NCBI GenBank assembly: GCA_036268875.1
Contig: DATATI010000069.1
Span: forward strand, 1-36,527
Reading direction: 5' to 3'
Source of the DNA: Polyangia bacterium
GTDB taxonomy: Bacteria; Myxococcota_A; Polyangia; Fen-1088
DNA: 36,527 nucleotides
Of this stretch, positions 17,183 through 25,818 are shown piece by piece. How positions within the stretch are numbered: position 1 is the first letter of the stretch; each line of letters begins with the position of its first letter. The notes under the pieces are model-generated. The model ran no database searches, was not told the DNA's origin, and saw nothing but the letters and a program-made list of their open reading frames with translations. Position numbers and translations under genes: made by a program.

Positions 17183-17250
17183 TGTGCTTTCGCCTGAGAC
17201 GCGCGTCCAGTCCCGGCCATTCACAGCCCGCCGGGGCGAAGCAGCGAAAG

Positions 17251-19314
17251 CTAATCTGTCTCGGGACCGGAGCGCAGATCGCGACGCTGCCCGGCCGGAA
17301 AAAGCCGGTCCATCAGTTCGGCCATGTCCCGGCGGTTGCCGATGTTGGGACCGAGTTCACGTTTGAATTCCTCGGCGCTCTGGTAGCGCTGGGCCGGATC
17401 GTTGGCCAGCGCGCGTTGCAAGATCGCGGCGGCGGCGGCGGGCAGCTCTTCGATCTGGTTGAACTGGGAGGTGGCCGGTCCCACCGCCGCGCGCATCAGG
17501 CGATTGATGGTGGTCTCGCCGCCGTAAAGAAACTGGCCGGTCAGGCAGTAGTACAAGACCAACCCGGCCGAAAAAATGTCGCTGCGCACATCGACCGATT
17601 CTCCGCGCGCCTGCTCGGGCGACATGAAGCAGGCGTTGCCCTTCACCATGCCCACCTCGGTGCGGCTGACCCGGCGTTCGGCCTTGGCGATCCCGAAGTC
17701 GGTCAACTTCACCTCGCCGCGATAGGAGATGAGGATGTTCCCCGGCGCGACGTCGCGATGAACGATGTCCAGCGGCTTGCCGTCCTTGTCCGTCTGCGAG
17801 TGGGCGAAGGCCAGCGCCTCCAGCACGTCGTGAACGACGTAAAACGAGATGGGAACGGACAGCGGGGTGCCCACCAGCTCGAGGTGCTGTTGCAGGATCT
17901 TTCCCAGGTCGCGCCCGTGAATGTATTCGAGCGCGAGAAAATATTCTTCGCCGGCCTTTCCGAAATCGAACACCGGGACGATGTTCGAATGGACCAGCCC
18001 CGCTTGCAGGCGCGCTTCGTCGATGAATTGATTGACCACGTCCCGCTGGCGAGAAAGATGGGCGTGCATGCGTTTGACCACGAAGTGGCGCACGAAATCC
18101 TCCGCTCCATACGCGGCGGCAAAAAATATCTCGGCCATTCCGCCTTCGCCGATGCGTTCAATCAAGCGATAGCGGCCCATCTCGGTCAGGCCGCCCGTGG
18201 CGTCCGGCGCCGGCGCGACGGCGACCGCCGAGGCCGAAGGCGAAGCCGAGACCGCGCGTCCGGTGATGTCGACGGGTCGAGTGGTGGCCAGCTGGCTGGG
18301 CAATAGCTGGGTGCCCGAGACCGGTCGTGAACCCGCCGGGCGCGGCACGGTGGGCACCGGCACCGGCGCCTTGGGGTTCATTCCGCTCGGCGGCGTTGGG
18401 ATCTCATCGCCTCGCGCCGACGGCGATGGCTGGGCCGCACGCCGGCGGGGCGCCCGAACCACCACCAGCGCGAACACCGCTAACGCCGCACCCACCAAGG
18501 CGAGCAGGAGACCGCCCCATTCCCGCGCCGGTGGCGGCACCGGCGGCGAGACGCCCAGCAGCCACTGCCGCTCACCGAGCGGCCAGGCCACGCCGATGCG
18601 ACCTTCGGCCAGCATCATCGGGCCGTTTCCTTCGTGCCCCACCAGCGATTCAACCAGCCCGCGCGTCGCCGGCGGTCCGGTCACACCGACCAGACTTTTC
18701 CCGTCGGACAGACCGACGAGATCTCCCGCCTGGCCGGCCACGCGAGCCAAGATCGCCTGATCGAGTGGCGCGCCCAGCAAGACCACCGGCGCGTCAGCGG
18801 TCGCTGCGGCGGCGTTGTTGTCTTTGCCGGCCGGCAGCCGCGCCGCCGCGCCCAGGAAGGCCCGCCCGTCGGCTGCCCGGACCACGCCCGCCGCCGTGCC
18901 CGCGGCCCGCGCCTGCTTGAGCATGTCGATCGCCGTTGCCTCTGCCGGGCGCGCCCCGAGGGCCGCCACCACCCCGCGGTCGGTGATGACGGCCGACAAG
19001 GCATAGCCGGCGCGGTAGGGTATCCACCACTCTTCGTTTTCCAGCAGATCTTGAAAAGTCGTGCGATCGGCGCCCATCTTCCATGCCGAGCGCAGCTCGG
19101 GCAGCGCGGCCGCCGCGCTCGCCGCCGGCACCAACCCGGCCGCCGCGGTGTCCAGCGCTTGCTCGACGCGATCCCGGACGGCGGCGCCGGCCTTGATCAG
19201 ATCCGCGGGCGCCGGGCGCGAGGATTCAAACTGCCACAGGCCGACAGCGGCCATCACCAGCCCGGCCGCCAGCAGGGTGTATTTCAGCGTCGCGCGCCGA
19301 CCATCAGTTCTCAT
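17251..19314 (-). CDS. Transmembrane Ser/Thr protein kinase with extracytoplasmic sensor (kinase 1)
   Basis: A 687-residue receptor kinase with reversed topology relative to PASTA kinases: sensor first. Membrane segment 1 (about 11-28) and segment 2 (about 267-286) bracket an extracytoplasmic domain that contains EEWWIPYR (94-101) and looks like a Cache-type fold (inference). A Pro-rich cytoplasmic linker (about 295-375) leads to a Hanks kinase: GEGGMAEIFF (389-398), K414, HRDVAPGN (519-526), DFG (539-541) and SPE (565-567). The usual Lys of the HRDxK loop is Ala, as Ser or Ala often is in myxobacterial kinases. The ATG at 19314 lies 11 bases inside the cupredoxin gene, so translation is coupled. 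The sensor is homologous to that of the kinase at 28153-30186. Likely role: relaying an envelope redox or metal signal (inference from neighbours). Confidence 0.92.
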   Translation of the reverse strand: MRTDGRRATLKYTLLAAGLVMAAVGLWQFESSRPAPADLIKAGAAVRDRVEQALDTAAAGLVPAASAAAALPELRSAWKMGADRTTFQDLLENEEWWIPYRAGYALSAVITDRGVVAALGARPAEATAIDMLKQARAAGTAAGVVRAADGRAFLGAAARLPAGKDNNAAAATADAPVVLLGAPLDQAILARVAGQAGDLVGLSDGKSLVGVTGPPATRGLVESLVGHEGNGPMMLAEGRIGVAWPLGERQWLLGVSPPVPPPAREWGGLLLALVGAALAVFALVVVRAPRRRAAQPSPSARGDEIPTPPSGMNPKAPVPVPTVPRPAGSRPVSGTQLLPSQLATTRPVDITGRAVSASPSASAVAVAPAPDATGGLTEMGRYRLIERIGEGGMAEIFFAAAYGAEDFVRHFVVKRMHAHLSRQRDVVNQFIDEARLQAGLVHSNIVPVFDFGKAGEEYFLALEYIHGRDLGKILQQHLELVGTPLSVPISFYVVHDVLEALAFAHSQTDKDGKPLDIVHRDVAPGNILISYRGEVKLTDFGIAKAERRVSRTEVGMVKGNACFMSPEQARGESVDVRSDIFSAGLVLYYCLTGQFLYGGETTINRLMRAAVGPATSQFNQIEELPAAAAAILQRALANDPAQRYQSAEEFKRELGPNIGNRRDMAELMDRLFPAGQRRDLRSGPETD

Positions 19315-20209
19315 ACGAACCGTAGGCGCCTCCCTGTTTGTTCAAATGGGGACCTGTCGATCGCACCTCTGTCGACAAGGTCACGCTGGCGCCGTCCGCG
19401 GTGACGTCAACCTGCTGAGAGGCCGGCTTTAAATCAGGTCCCCAGACCACCACCCGGCGGTTGCCGATCGGGATGGCCGGCAGGTGAAAGGTGCCGTCGG
19501 GGCGCACGCGGGTCCAGTGCGTGTTCGGCACCACCAGCACGTCGGCGCGCATTTTTGAATGAATGTTGCAGAAGATCTCGACATGACCTGGCTTCAGCAG
19601 CGTCACCGGCTTGGGCACCTGTCCCGCCTTCAGCGTGCCCACGTCGAACGCATCGCCCGGGGTGTTGGAGAAAACATTGTGAAAGACGGTGTCCTGGTTG
19701 GGAAACAACACATGCGATCCGACCGGAACCACCGCCACCATGGGGACGAACTGGCGATTGGCCTGCTTGATCTCGATGGTGGGCGGATGCGCCGGCAGGC
19801 CGTGCGAACCGTCGAGATAAACATAGGCTTCATTGGGCAGACCGCCGCCCACCTGCACGCGGCCGGTGATCGCCGCGGTGCTGGCCGCCGGGGTCGCTGC
19901 CGTCGGCGCGCCGCGGGACCCAGGCGATCGCGGCAGCGGTCCCGGCGCAACCGCGCCGGGGACCAGCGATGGTGCCGCCGTCGGCGCCGGTCCCCCGCTG
20001 TTGAGATAACGCAGCAGCGACTCCTGCATCTGCATCAGCTGCAAAATCAGCTGCCGCTGTTCACGCTGATCTTGCTGGAGGCGGGCAATCTCGCTCTCCA
20101 GCCGGGTGATATCGCCGGCGACGGGGGGCGCATCCGCCGCCCGGGCCGCCGCCGAACCGAGCAGCAGCGTCAATCCCCCGGCCAGCAGCGTGCGTGAACG
20201 ATGGCGCAT
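19304..20209 (-). CDS. Periplasmic type-1 copper (cupredoxin-like) protein
   Basis: A 301-residue exported protein. The ATG at 20209 is preferred over the TTG at 20221 because GAGGAG lies just upstream and overlaps the stop of the barrel gene. A signal peptide (1-24) is followed by a coiled coil (about 33-68), a Pro/Ala linker (72-112) and a cupredoxin-like domain (about 113-228). The type-1 copper ligands are visible: H177 in VFHNVFS and C214, H217, M220 in FCNIHSKM. The last 70 residues (RVRPDGTFHLPAIPIGNRR onward) resemble a carboxypeptidase-regulatory-like beta domain. Such proteins are often annotated as methylamine utilization proteins. Expected role: electron transfer or copper handling in the periplasm, possibly with the di-haem protein of the same operon. 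No amine dehydrogenase genes are present. Confidence 0.88.
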   Translation of the reverse strand: MRHRSRTLLAGGLTLLLGSAAARAADAPPVAGDITRLESEIARLQQDQREQRQLILQLMQMQESLLRYLNSGGPAPTAAPSLVPGAVAPGPLPRSPGSRGAPTAATPAASTAAITGRVQVGGGLPNEAYVYLDGSHGLPAHPPTIEIKQANRQFVPMVAVVPVGSHVLFPNQDTVFHNVFSNTPGDAFDVGTLKAGQVPKPVTLLKPGHVEIFCNIHSKMRADVLVVPNTHWTRVRPDGTFHLPAIPIGNRRVVVWGPDLKPASQQVDVTADGASVTLSTEVRSTGPHLNKQGGAYGSYEN

Positions 20210-20217
20210 CGATCTCC

Positions 20218-21522
20218 TCAATAGCTTAGAACCAGGCTGCTGGTGAAGACGTCATCCGGGATGCTTGGCACGTTGCCGTACTCACCGTTGCGAAGATACT
20301 CCGCTTTCAGCGTCGCCCAAGTATCCAGCACCAGACGAACCCCGACCGTACCGCGCCAGTTTCGGCTGACGTACGCCCGCTGTGTCGGCAAGGTGATGTC
20401 GGCGCTGCGGTAGCCGAGGCTGCCCAGCAAGCCCCACGACGGCGTCAGCATGGCGTGGACCTCGACATATCCGCCGCCGTGCAGGGCCAGCGAGTAAACG
20501 TTCTGCGTCGGATCGCCGGCCGCGGCGCCTTTCAACCATTGCGCCAGCACGTCGACCGGGCCGGCGCGGGCCAGGAGGTCGAAGCCATAGAACCACATCG
20601 GGTGTTGCACGCTGGTGGTGCGATCCTGCGGGCCGTAGCTGCCGGAGGCGCCCAGCTCCAGCGAAAACGGCAGCGGCAGGCGCACGGACAGTCGTCCGCT
20701 GACGGTCTTACCGGCGTTGCTGTCGGTCTCGTCGTAAAAGAAGAACTGCTCGGTGGTGTTCGAACCGTTGGTGGCGGCGGCGGCGATGGTCAGCCAGTCG
20801 TCTTCGCCGAACTTGCTGCGCACCTTGACGCCCAGGGCGGGGCCGGTGGTGTAACGGGCGATCAAGGACGGCGTGATGCCAAACCGCTGGTCGGATTTGC
20901 GCTGGCGGTATTCGATGCCCAGGACCGAATCAATTTTCCCGACGAAGATCGACGTGCGCTGCGATTGCGTGGGCAGCCATTCCAGCTGGGCGAGATCGAC
21001 GTCCAGCATGTCGCCCAGCGAAAAATTGCTGCCCGTGCGCGGGGTGAAGTTCACGCTGGTGGTGATGATGGCGCTGGGCACAGGGGTGGCGCGCAGGCGC
21101 AGGTTGATCTCGTTGACGATGAACCCGGGCGCGCCGCGCGAATGAATGCCGTCGTATCGATCGACGCCCGGCGGATTTCCCAGATCGGCGACCTCCCCGC
21201 GCGAATTGATCGCCGGGGCCAGGATGTCGCCAGGGAAGACCCAGGTGTAGCCGGCGTATCCCGGATAGGTGTGCATGACATCTTGAACGAAGCCGCTGCC
21301 GTTTCCTTCCGTGGCGAAGAAGCCAAAGTCGACATAGCCGCTGACCGTGACCGTCTGCCGCCGGTGGGTGGCCAGCTCTTCGTTCTGACGGATCTGTTCG
21401 GCCAGGGGATCAGAGTCTTCCAGCGACGAATCGTCGGGGGGGTCGACCTGCGCCTGGCCGGCCCGGGCGGCGGCGACCAGGACCAGCGCCAGACCGGCGG
21501 CGGCCTGCCGGGGCAACTTCAA
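20218..21522 (-). CDS. Outer-membrane beta-barrel (porin-like) protein
   Basis: A 434-residue protein with a signal peptide (to about residue 24, ARAGQA/QVD), a short acidic coiled stretch (about 28-50) and then alternating hydrophobic strands starting with TVTVSGYVDFGFF. The chain ends in LVLSY, a terminal aromatic strand as in outer-membrane barrels. Strands such as TSIFVGKIDSVLGIEYR and RGTVGVRLVLDTWATLKAEYL are typical of porins that face a periplasmic partner. The start is TTG (21522), with GGAG seven bases upstream, and overlaps the stop of the di-haem gene by four bases (TTGA). It could provide a path for substrate or house an outer-membrane electron carrier; the sequence alone does not decide. 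Confidence 0.82.
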   Translation of the reverse strand: MKLPRQAAAGLALVLVAAARAGQAQVDPPDDSSLEDSDPLAEQIRQNEELATHRRQTVTVSGYVDFGFFATEGNGSGFVQDVMHTYPGYAGYTWVFPGDILAPAINSRGEVADLGNPPGVDRYDGIHSRGAPGFIVNEINLRLRATPVPSAIITTSVNFTPRTGSNFSLGDMLDVDLAQLEWLPTQSQRTSIFVGKIDSVLGIEYRQRKSDQRFGITPSLIARYTTGPALGVKVRSKFGEDDWLTIAAAATNGSNTTEQFFFYDETDSNAGKTVSGRLSVRLPLPFSLELGASGSYGPQDRTTSVQHPMWFYGFDLLARAGPVDVLAQWLKGAAAGDPTQNVYSLALHGGGYVEVHAMLTPSWGLLGSLGYRSADITLPTQRAYVSRNWRGTVGVRLVLDTWATLKAEYLRNGEYGNVPSIPDDVFTSSLVLSY

Positions 21523-23351
21523 AGACCGTCTCCGTTGGCGTCGATCGTCGCGTCAGCGCCGGCATCGGTGGGGCAGGCGAGCGTCGCGCTGGCTGGCGCG
21601 GCACCGTTCAAACAGGTCGGGGCATAAGTGTCGGCCGGCGGACCGATCAGCACCGACGGTCCCGGTCGGCCGGTCAACGTTCCCAGGAAGGCCACCAGAT
21701 CGGTGCGATCCTGATCGGACAGGTTCAAAGGCGCCAGTTCCGACGTGCCCCAATCCCGGCTGACGTCCGACAGCGCTTGATCGTAGTGCCAGACCACATC
21801 GGCCAGCGTGGCGTACGATCCGTCATGCATGTACGGGCCGGTCATGGCCACGTCGCGCAGGCTGGGTGTCCGCCACGCGCCCAGCCAGCGCGCCGGTGGC
21901 TTGGCGCCGCCCGCGTCGTCGTAGGTCGCCGGACCTTCGTCGGCGCACCCGTGGAGATCGCCGATCGTCGCGCCGCTGTCGCAGTCGGCTTTGTGAGCCA
22001 AATAGAATTCGTTGTCGAGGCAGGTGCAGCGGCGAAAGATGGTGGTCGCCGGGATCGACGGCGCGCTGGTGGACGGGCACTGGCGAAACGTGGTGGTTGC
22101 CGACGGCGACGTGGCGCTGCTGGCGGCGTGCAGCTTCTGCATCCCGGCGAAGGCGCCGACCGGCAGGCAAGCGCCGCCGGTGGCAACGCCCGCGGGCGCG
22201 CCGGTCGCGGTGCTGTCGACCTGGGCGTCGCCCGCGCCGCCGTCGGCGATCGCGTCGGGGAGGCGGCAATCGCAGCCCGGAGTCTCGCACGCCGGCACCG
22301 TCGGCACGTGATTGCCGGCCTGGCCGATGCCGATGTCGTGAAACTGGCGGTCGGAAAACAGGCTGCTGTTGTGGCAGTTCACGCACCCGGCGTGGCCAAT
22401 GAAAAGTTTGAGGCCGCGTTTCTCCGACGGATTCAAAACATGGGACGCCGGACCGGCGTTCACGAAGGCGTCGAACCGCGAACGATCGCTGGTCAGGAAC
22501 CATTCGTAGGCGCCGATCGCCTTGGCGACGTTGGCGTGCACGCGCGCGGCCAGGGTTTGCGGCAGCTCGGGATGGCACAGGCGCGCATCGTCGTAGGCCG
22601 TGCGGAAGGCGGCAGTCTTGGCCGTCGATGCGCTGGGGACGGCCATGTACGAACCCATCTGTGACACGTCCGCGTTCAACGACGTCAGGTCGCCGAACAC
22701 CGCCTGGTAATCGTCGTCGCCGAGGTAGCATTGCGCGACCAGGTACAGCGTCTTTTCTCGGCGGCTGTTCATGGAGACCGAGCTTTCCATGACCTGCGCC
22801 GCTTGCGACCAAAGGGCATCCGCCCGGCCATTCCAGTAAAACACCGGGAAGAAACGGGCGACGTTCAGCGTCTGCTGGGCGTTGACGTCGTACCAGCCGG
22901 CCCCGTTCGACACGTTGGACGGCTGCGAGGTGAAATCCGAGCCGTAATGAGCGGGATCGTGACAAGTGGCGCACGAGATCCCAAGCTCGGGCGTGGTCGC
23001 TCCCGGCAGACGGGGAGCGGGCGCCGGGCAGCTGTAGCTGTCTTTCGGGTCGGCGCCGTCGCCCGACAACCGCGGATCGTAGTAGAGGCGCCAACCCAGC
23101 CGGACAATCGCCGGCAGGTCGGCGGGATCGGTGGCGCTTTGGACCGCGTCCCACTGGGTGGGATCGAGAAACTCGTTGGACGGATCAGCGGGCGGTGGCG
23201 AGGCCGCGACGTTGGCCAGCGACGAGACCAAGGTCCATTCGTCGCCCGAGAAAAAACAGTCGTCGCCGCTGGCGCAGTGGCCGCCCCAGCCTTTGCCGCA
23301 GCCGCCGAGCAGACCAATCGCCAGGACCGCCGCTGGAACACGCCACCCCAT
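21519..23351 (-). CDS. Di-haem cytochrome c peroxidase / MauG-family lipoprotein
   Basis: A 610-residue lipoprotein (ATG 23351; a TTG at 23393 is a weaker alternative). The lipobox LGGC puts the lipidated cysteine at 18. Two c-type haem sites are present, CATCH (127-131) and CVNCH (323-327), with the family motifs FHDIGIG, WRTPSLRDV and TGPYMHDGS; the Met of YMHDG is a usual distal ligand region in this family. Family members reduce hydrogen peroxide or oxidise protein residues (MauG). It is much longer than the usual 330-400 residues: a Cys-rich insertion of about 120 residues (about 355-475, nine cysteines) sits between the second haem and the WRTPSL motif, and a tail of about 30 residues follows the last family helix. 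It heads the chain of overlapping genes for barrel, copper protein and kinase. Confidence 0.93.
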   Translation of the reverse strand: MGWRVPAAVLAIGLLGGCGKGWGGHCASGDDCFFSGDEWTLVSSLANVAASPPPADPSNEFLDPTQWDAVQSATDPADLPAIVRLGWRLYYDPRLSGDGADPKDSYSCPAPAPRLPGATTPELGISCATCHDPAHYGSDFTSQPSNVSNGAGWYDVNAQQTLNVARFFPVFYWNGRADALWSQAAQVMESSVSMNSRREKTLYLVAQCYLGDDDYQAVFGDLTSLNADVSQMGSYMAVPSASTAKTAAFRTAYDDARLCHPELPQTLAARVHANVAKAIGAYEWFLTSDRSRFDAFVNAGPASHVLNPSEKRGLKLFIGHAGCVNCHNSSLFSDRQFHDIGIGQAGNHVPTVPACETPGCDCRLPDAIADGGAGDAQVDSTATGAPAGVATGGACLPVGAFAGMQKLHAASSATSPSATTTFRQCPSTSAPSIPATTIFRRCTCLDNEFYLAHKADCDSGATIGDLHGCADEGPATYDDAGGAKPPARWLGAWRTPSLRDVAMTGPYMHDGSYATLADVVWHYDQALSDVSRDWGTSELAPLNLSDQDRTDLVAFLGTLTGRPGPSVLIGPPADTYAPTCLNGAAPASATLACPTDAGADATIDANGDGL

Positions 23352-23412
23352 CGTTTTTTCGCCGTCTCGAACGGCCGAAACCTTATCCGACAATCCGGGT
23401 CGAAGGAAGCCG

Positions 23413-25806
23413 CTATCTGCTGCCGGGCACCGGCGGTCCGCTGCGGCGGAATTGCTCGACCCAGGTCAGACGTTCGGCGGTGTCCTGATCGCGCAGGCGC
23501 TCGGCCTCGGTCTCGGCGTCGGCCAGCAGGCGGCGCAGGGCGCCCCGCGCGCTCAAGAAATCGCCGATGCGGTAGCCGGCCTCGACGATCATGTGGCGGC
23601 ACTCGCGCAGAAAATCCGGCGGCAGCGGCGGGGCGGTGGAGGCGCCGCTTGGGATGTCGTCCTCCTCGCAAGCGGCGCGCAGGTAGGGCAGAGCATGGGT
23701 GGCATCGCGTCCCAGAAGTTGTCGGCCCACCAGGTACGGACCCAGGCGATCGTCGGGGTAAAGACGCGCGTAGTCCGTCAGCAGGAAAAATCCCAGCACC
23801 GCGTCGGGCGCCTGATCCAGATCGTCGCCGTACAAGACGCGGCCCAGGGTCTGGCGCGCCTGCAGCGTGCGCAGGGCGCGCAGGCGAGCCTGGGCCGTGC
23901 GCCGCTCACCCTCGTCGGTGGACAGGGCGATGACTCGCTTCTCCGATGCTTCGGCGTTGGCGAAGTCCCCCGCGTGGTAGTGCAGCGTCGCCGCCAGCGA
24001 CGAGGCCCGCGCCCGCAGCGGATCGGTCAGCTCGGCGTTGGTGGCCAGCTGGTTGAACGTCTGCTGGGCCCGCCCGCGTTCGCCGGCCATCGCCTCGGCC
24101 CAGCCGAGCTCGAGGCGAAAGGTCGGCTCGTCGGGATCGTCGCGGCAGGTCTCTTCCAGCATGCGCACCGCGCGGGCGGGCGCCGTGCGCAGCAAGCCGC
24201 GCGCGTCGGCCACCCGGGCCGCCAGCTCGCGCGCGCAGATCTTCTTGAAGATGGCCGGCCGGCGAAACAGCTCCTTGGCCCGCGCCCGATCGCGCGTCGA
24301 CAGCGGCTGCCGCGCCAGGAACTGCCGCCACTCGTCTTCCAGGTTGGCCAGCGGCGTTCGGTAGACGTCGCGGAAATTTCCCGCCGAATGATAGAGGCGA
24401 CGCAGTTTCTCGGCCCCGCGTGTCTGCAGCAGGAACGTGCAGAACGATCCGGCCAGCACGTACGCCCGCGGTCCGGACACCGCGCTGAACCCGGCGCCCA
24501 CCACCGTCGCAAGCGGCGGGGCGCGCCCGTCGGCGACGATGGCCTGCGCCTGCTGATGGATGGTGGACGGCCCGTCGGGATCGCCGGCGTCGGCCGCTTC
24601 GGCGATGCCTTCGATGAGGCCGCTCGCGATGCGCGGGTAGGGGATCGGTCCTTTCCAGTGCCAGCCGAGGGCGATGCCCAGCAGCGGATCGCCGAACACG
24701 CCCGCGAAGACGTGCGCCATCTCGTGGCGGATGCGCGAGGAGGGAAAGCGTTCGGCCTGCACGAAGATCTCGCGGGTCCACGGCTTGGCGTACAGCGTGT
24801 GGCCGGCGCCGACGGTGTCCTTCTTCAGCTCGGCCGACGGGAATTCGTAGACGGTGATGGGACCGGCCGGCTCGACGCCCAGCGTGTGGCGAAGCTGGTC
24901 GTAACGAAACTCCAGATCCTCGGCGGCCAGGCCCAGGTCGACCTTGGTCTTGCCCGCCGTCGATGAATAACGCAGCACGAAGTGCTGCGTGCGCATCTCT
25001 TGATCCAGCACGCGGAGGACGTCGGCGTGGCGGGTGTGAAAGCCCAGGACGCCGCGCTCACAAAACAAGATCGCCGACGCCACCAGTAAAACGGACGCGC
25101 CGGCGACCAGCTCGCGCGGCCACCGACGCGGGTTCGCGCCCCGACCGAGAGTCGCCGCGGCGGTGGTCACGGCGGCGGCGATCCACACCAGGTTGGTCAG
25201 GCGAAACCACAACAGACGCTCGGGCGGCCGGATCGCTTCGTCGTAGATCGGCCCCGGGAAATAGCCCCCGAACGGATCGAAGGCGAAGACCGCCGGATCG
25301 ACGTAGGCGCGCACCAGGGCCCAGGCGATCGACAGCGCGGGCAGCGCGAACGCCACCAGCCGCCCGCGGCGTGGGAAGATCATGGCTGCCAGCGCGCCCG
25401 CCGGCGCGGCGTACAGCATGGTCCCCACCGGCAGCAGGGCATAAAAAGCCAGGCCAGCGCCGACGCTGCAGTTGGCAACGCGAACGGCGTTGGCCAGCGA
25501 CAGCAGCAGCGGCAGCAGCAGCAACGTCAACCCCGTCAGGGCGGCGCGGACGGCGAGGCGCCCCACCGGCGGCGGCTGGCCGGGCGACCAGGCGCCCGCT
25601 GCTCTCGCCCGCGCCACCACGCCGTGGCCGACGTCCACGCCGGCCAGCGCGGCGCCGAAACCGAGGGCGAACGAAAAGTCGAAGCCCAGCAGATCAAACA
25701 GCGGCACGAAGTCCAGGGCCGCCGCCGCCACCGCCAAAAGCCCGCCCCAGATCAGCGCCCGCCGCCCCAGGCGCGCGTTGACGGCGCCGAGGGCGCGCCT
25801 TACCAT
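23413..25806 (-). CDS. Polytopic membrane protein with gluzincin-like peptidase domain and TPRs
   Basis: A 797-residue protein (ATG 25806; the open frame runs further upstream only as antisense of the PilZ gene). The N-terminal 250 residues contain about seven hydrophobic segments. A soluble part begins near 262 with a peptidase-MA-like domain: RHEMAH (HEMAH 361-365) supplies two zinc ligands and the catalytic Glu, and LIEGIAEAAD about 35 residues later gives a plausible third ligand (E399). The C-terminal 300 residues are helical TPR-like repeats (CRDDPDEPTFRLELGWAEAMAG, split here over two helices). I infer a membrane-anchored zinc metalloprotease whose substrate is unknown. It starts 12 bases from the divergent PilZ gene and ends 61 bases before the di-haem gene, so it may lead the same operon. 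Confidence 0.83.
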   Translation of the reverse strand: MVRRALGAVNARLGRRALIWGGLLAVAAAALDFVPLFDLLGFDFSFALGFGAALAGVDVGHGVVARARAAGAWSPGQPPPVGRLAVRAALTGLTLLLLPLLLSLANAVRVANCSVGAGLAFYALLPVGTMLYAAPAGALAAMIFPRRGRLVAFALPALSIAWALVRAYVDPAVFAFDPFGGYFPGPIYDEAIRPPERLLWFRLTNLVWIAAAVTTAAATLGRGANPRRWPRELVAGASVLLVASAILFCERGVLGFHTRHADVLRVLDQEMRTQHFVLRYSSTAGKTKVDLGLAAEDLEFRYDQLRHTLGVEPAGPITVYEFPSAELKKDTVGAGHTLYAKPWTREIFVQAERFPSSRIRHEMAHVFAGVFGDPLLGIALGWHWKGPIPYPRIASGLIEGIAEAADAGDPDGPSTIHQQAQAIVADGRAPPLATVVGAGFSAVSGPRAYVLAGSFCTFLLQTRGAEKLRRLYHSAGNFRDVYRTPLANLEDEWRQFLARQPLSTRDRARAKELFRRPAIFKKICARELAARVADARGLLRTAPARAVRMLEETCRDDPDEPTFRLELGWAEAMAGERGRAQQTFNQLATNAELTDPLRARASSLAATLHYHAGDFANAEASEKRVIALSTDEGERRTAQARLRALRTLQARQTLGRVLYGDDLDQAPDAVLGFFLLTDYARLYPDDRLGPYLVGRQLLGRDATHALPYLRAACEEDDIPSGASTAPPLPPDFLRECRHMIVEAGYRIGDFLSARGALRRLLADAETEAERLRDQDTAERLTWVEQFRRSGPPVPGSR

Positions 25807-25818
25807 CGCGGCACGCCC

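Noticed and set aside
15928-18306. 792-residue open frame on the plus strand
   Set aside because: It is antisense to three genes with clear signal peptides and kinase motifs, and its translation has no recognisable domain.
19304-23351. Methylamine utilization operon
   Set aside because: MauG-like and cupredoxin proteins are present, but no methylamine dehydrogenase subunits or other mau genes are found, and a barrel and kinase take their place.
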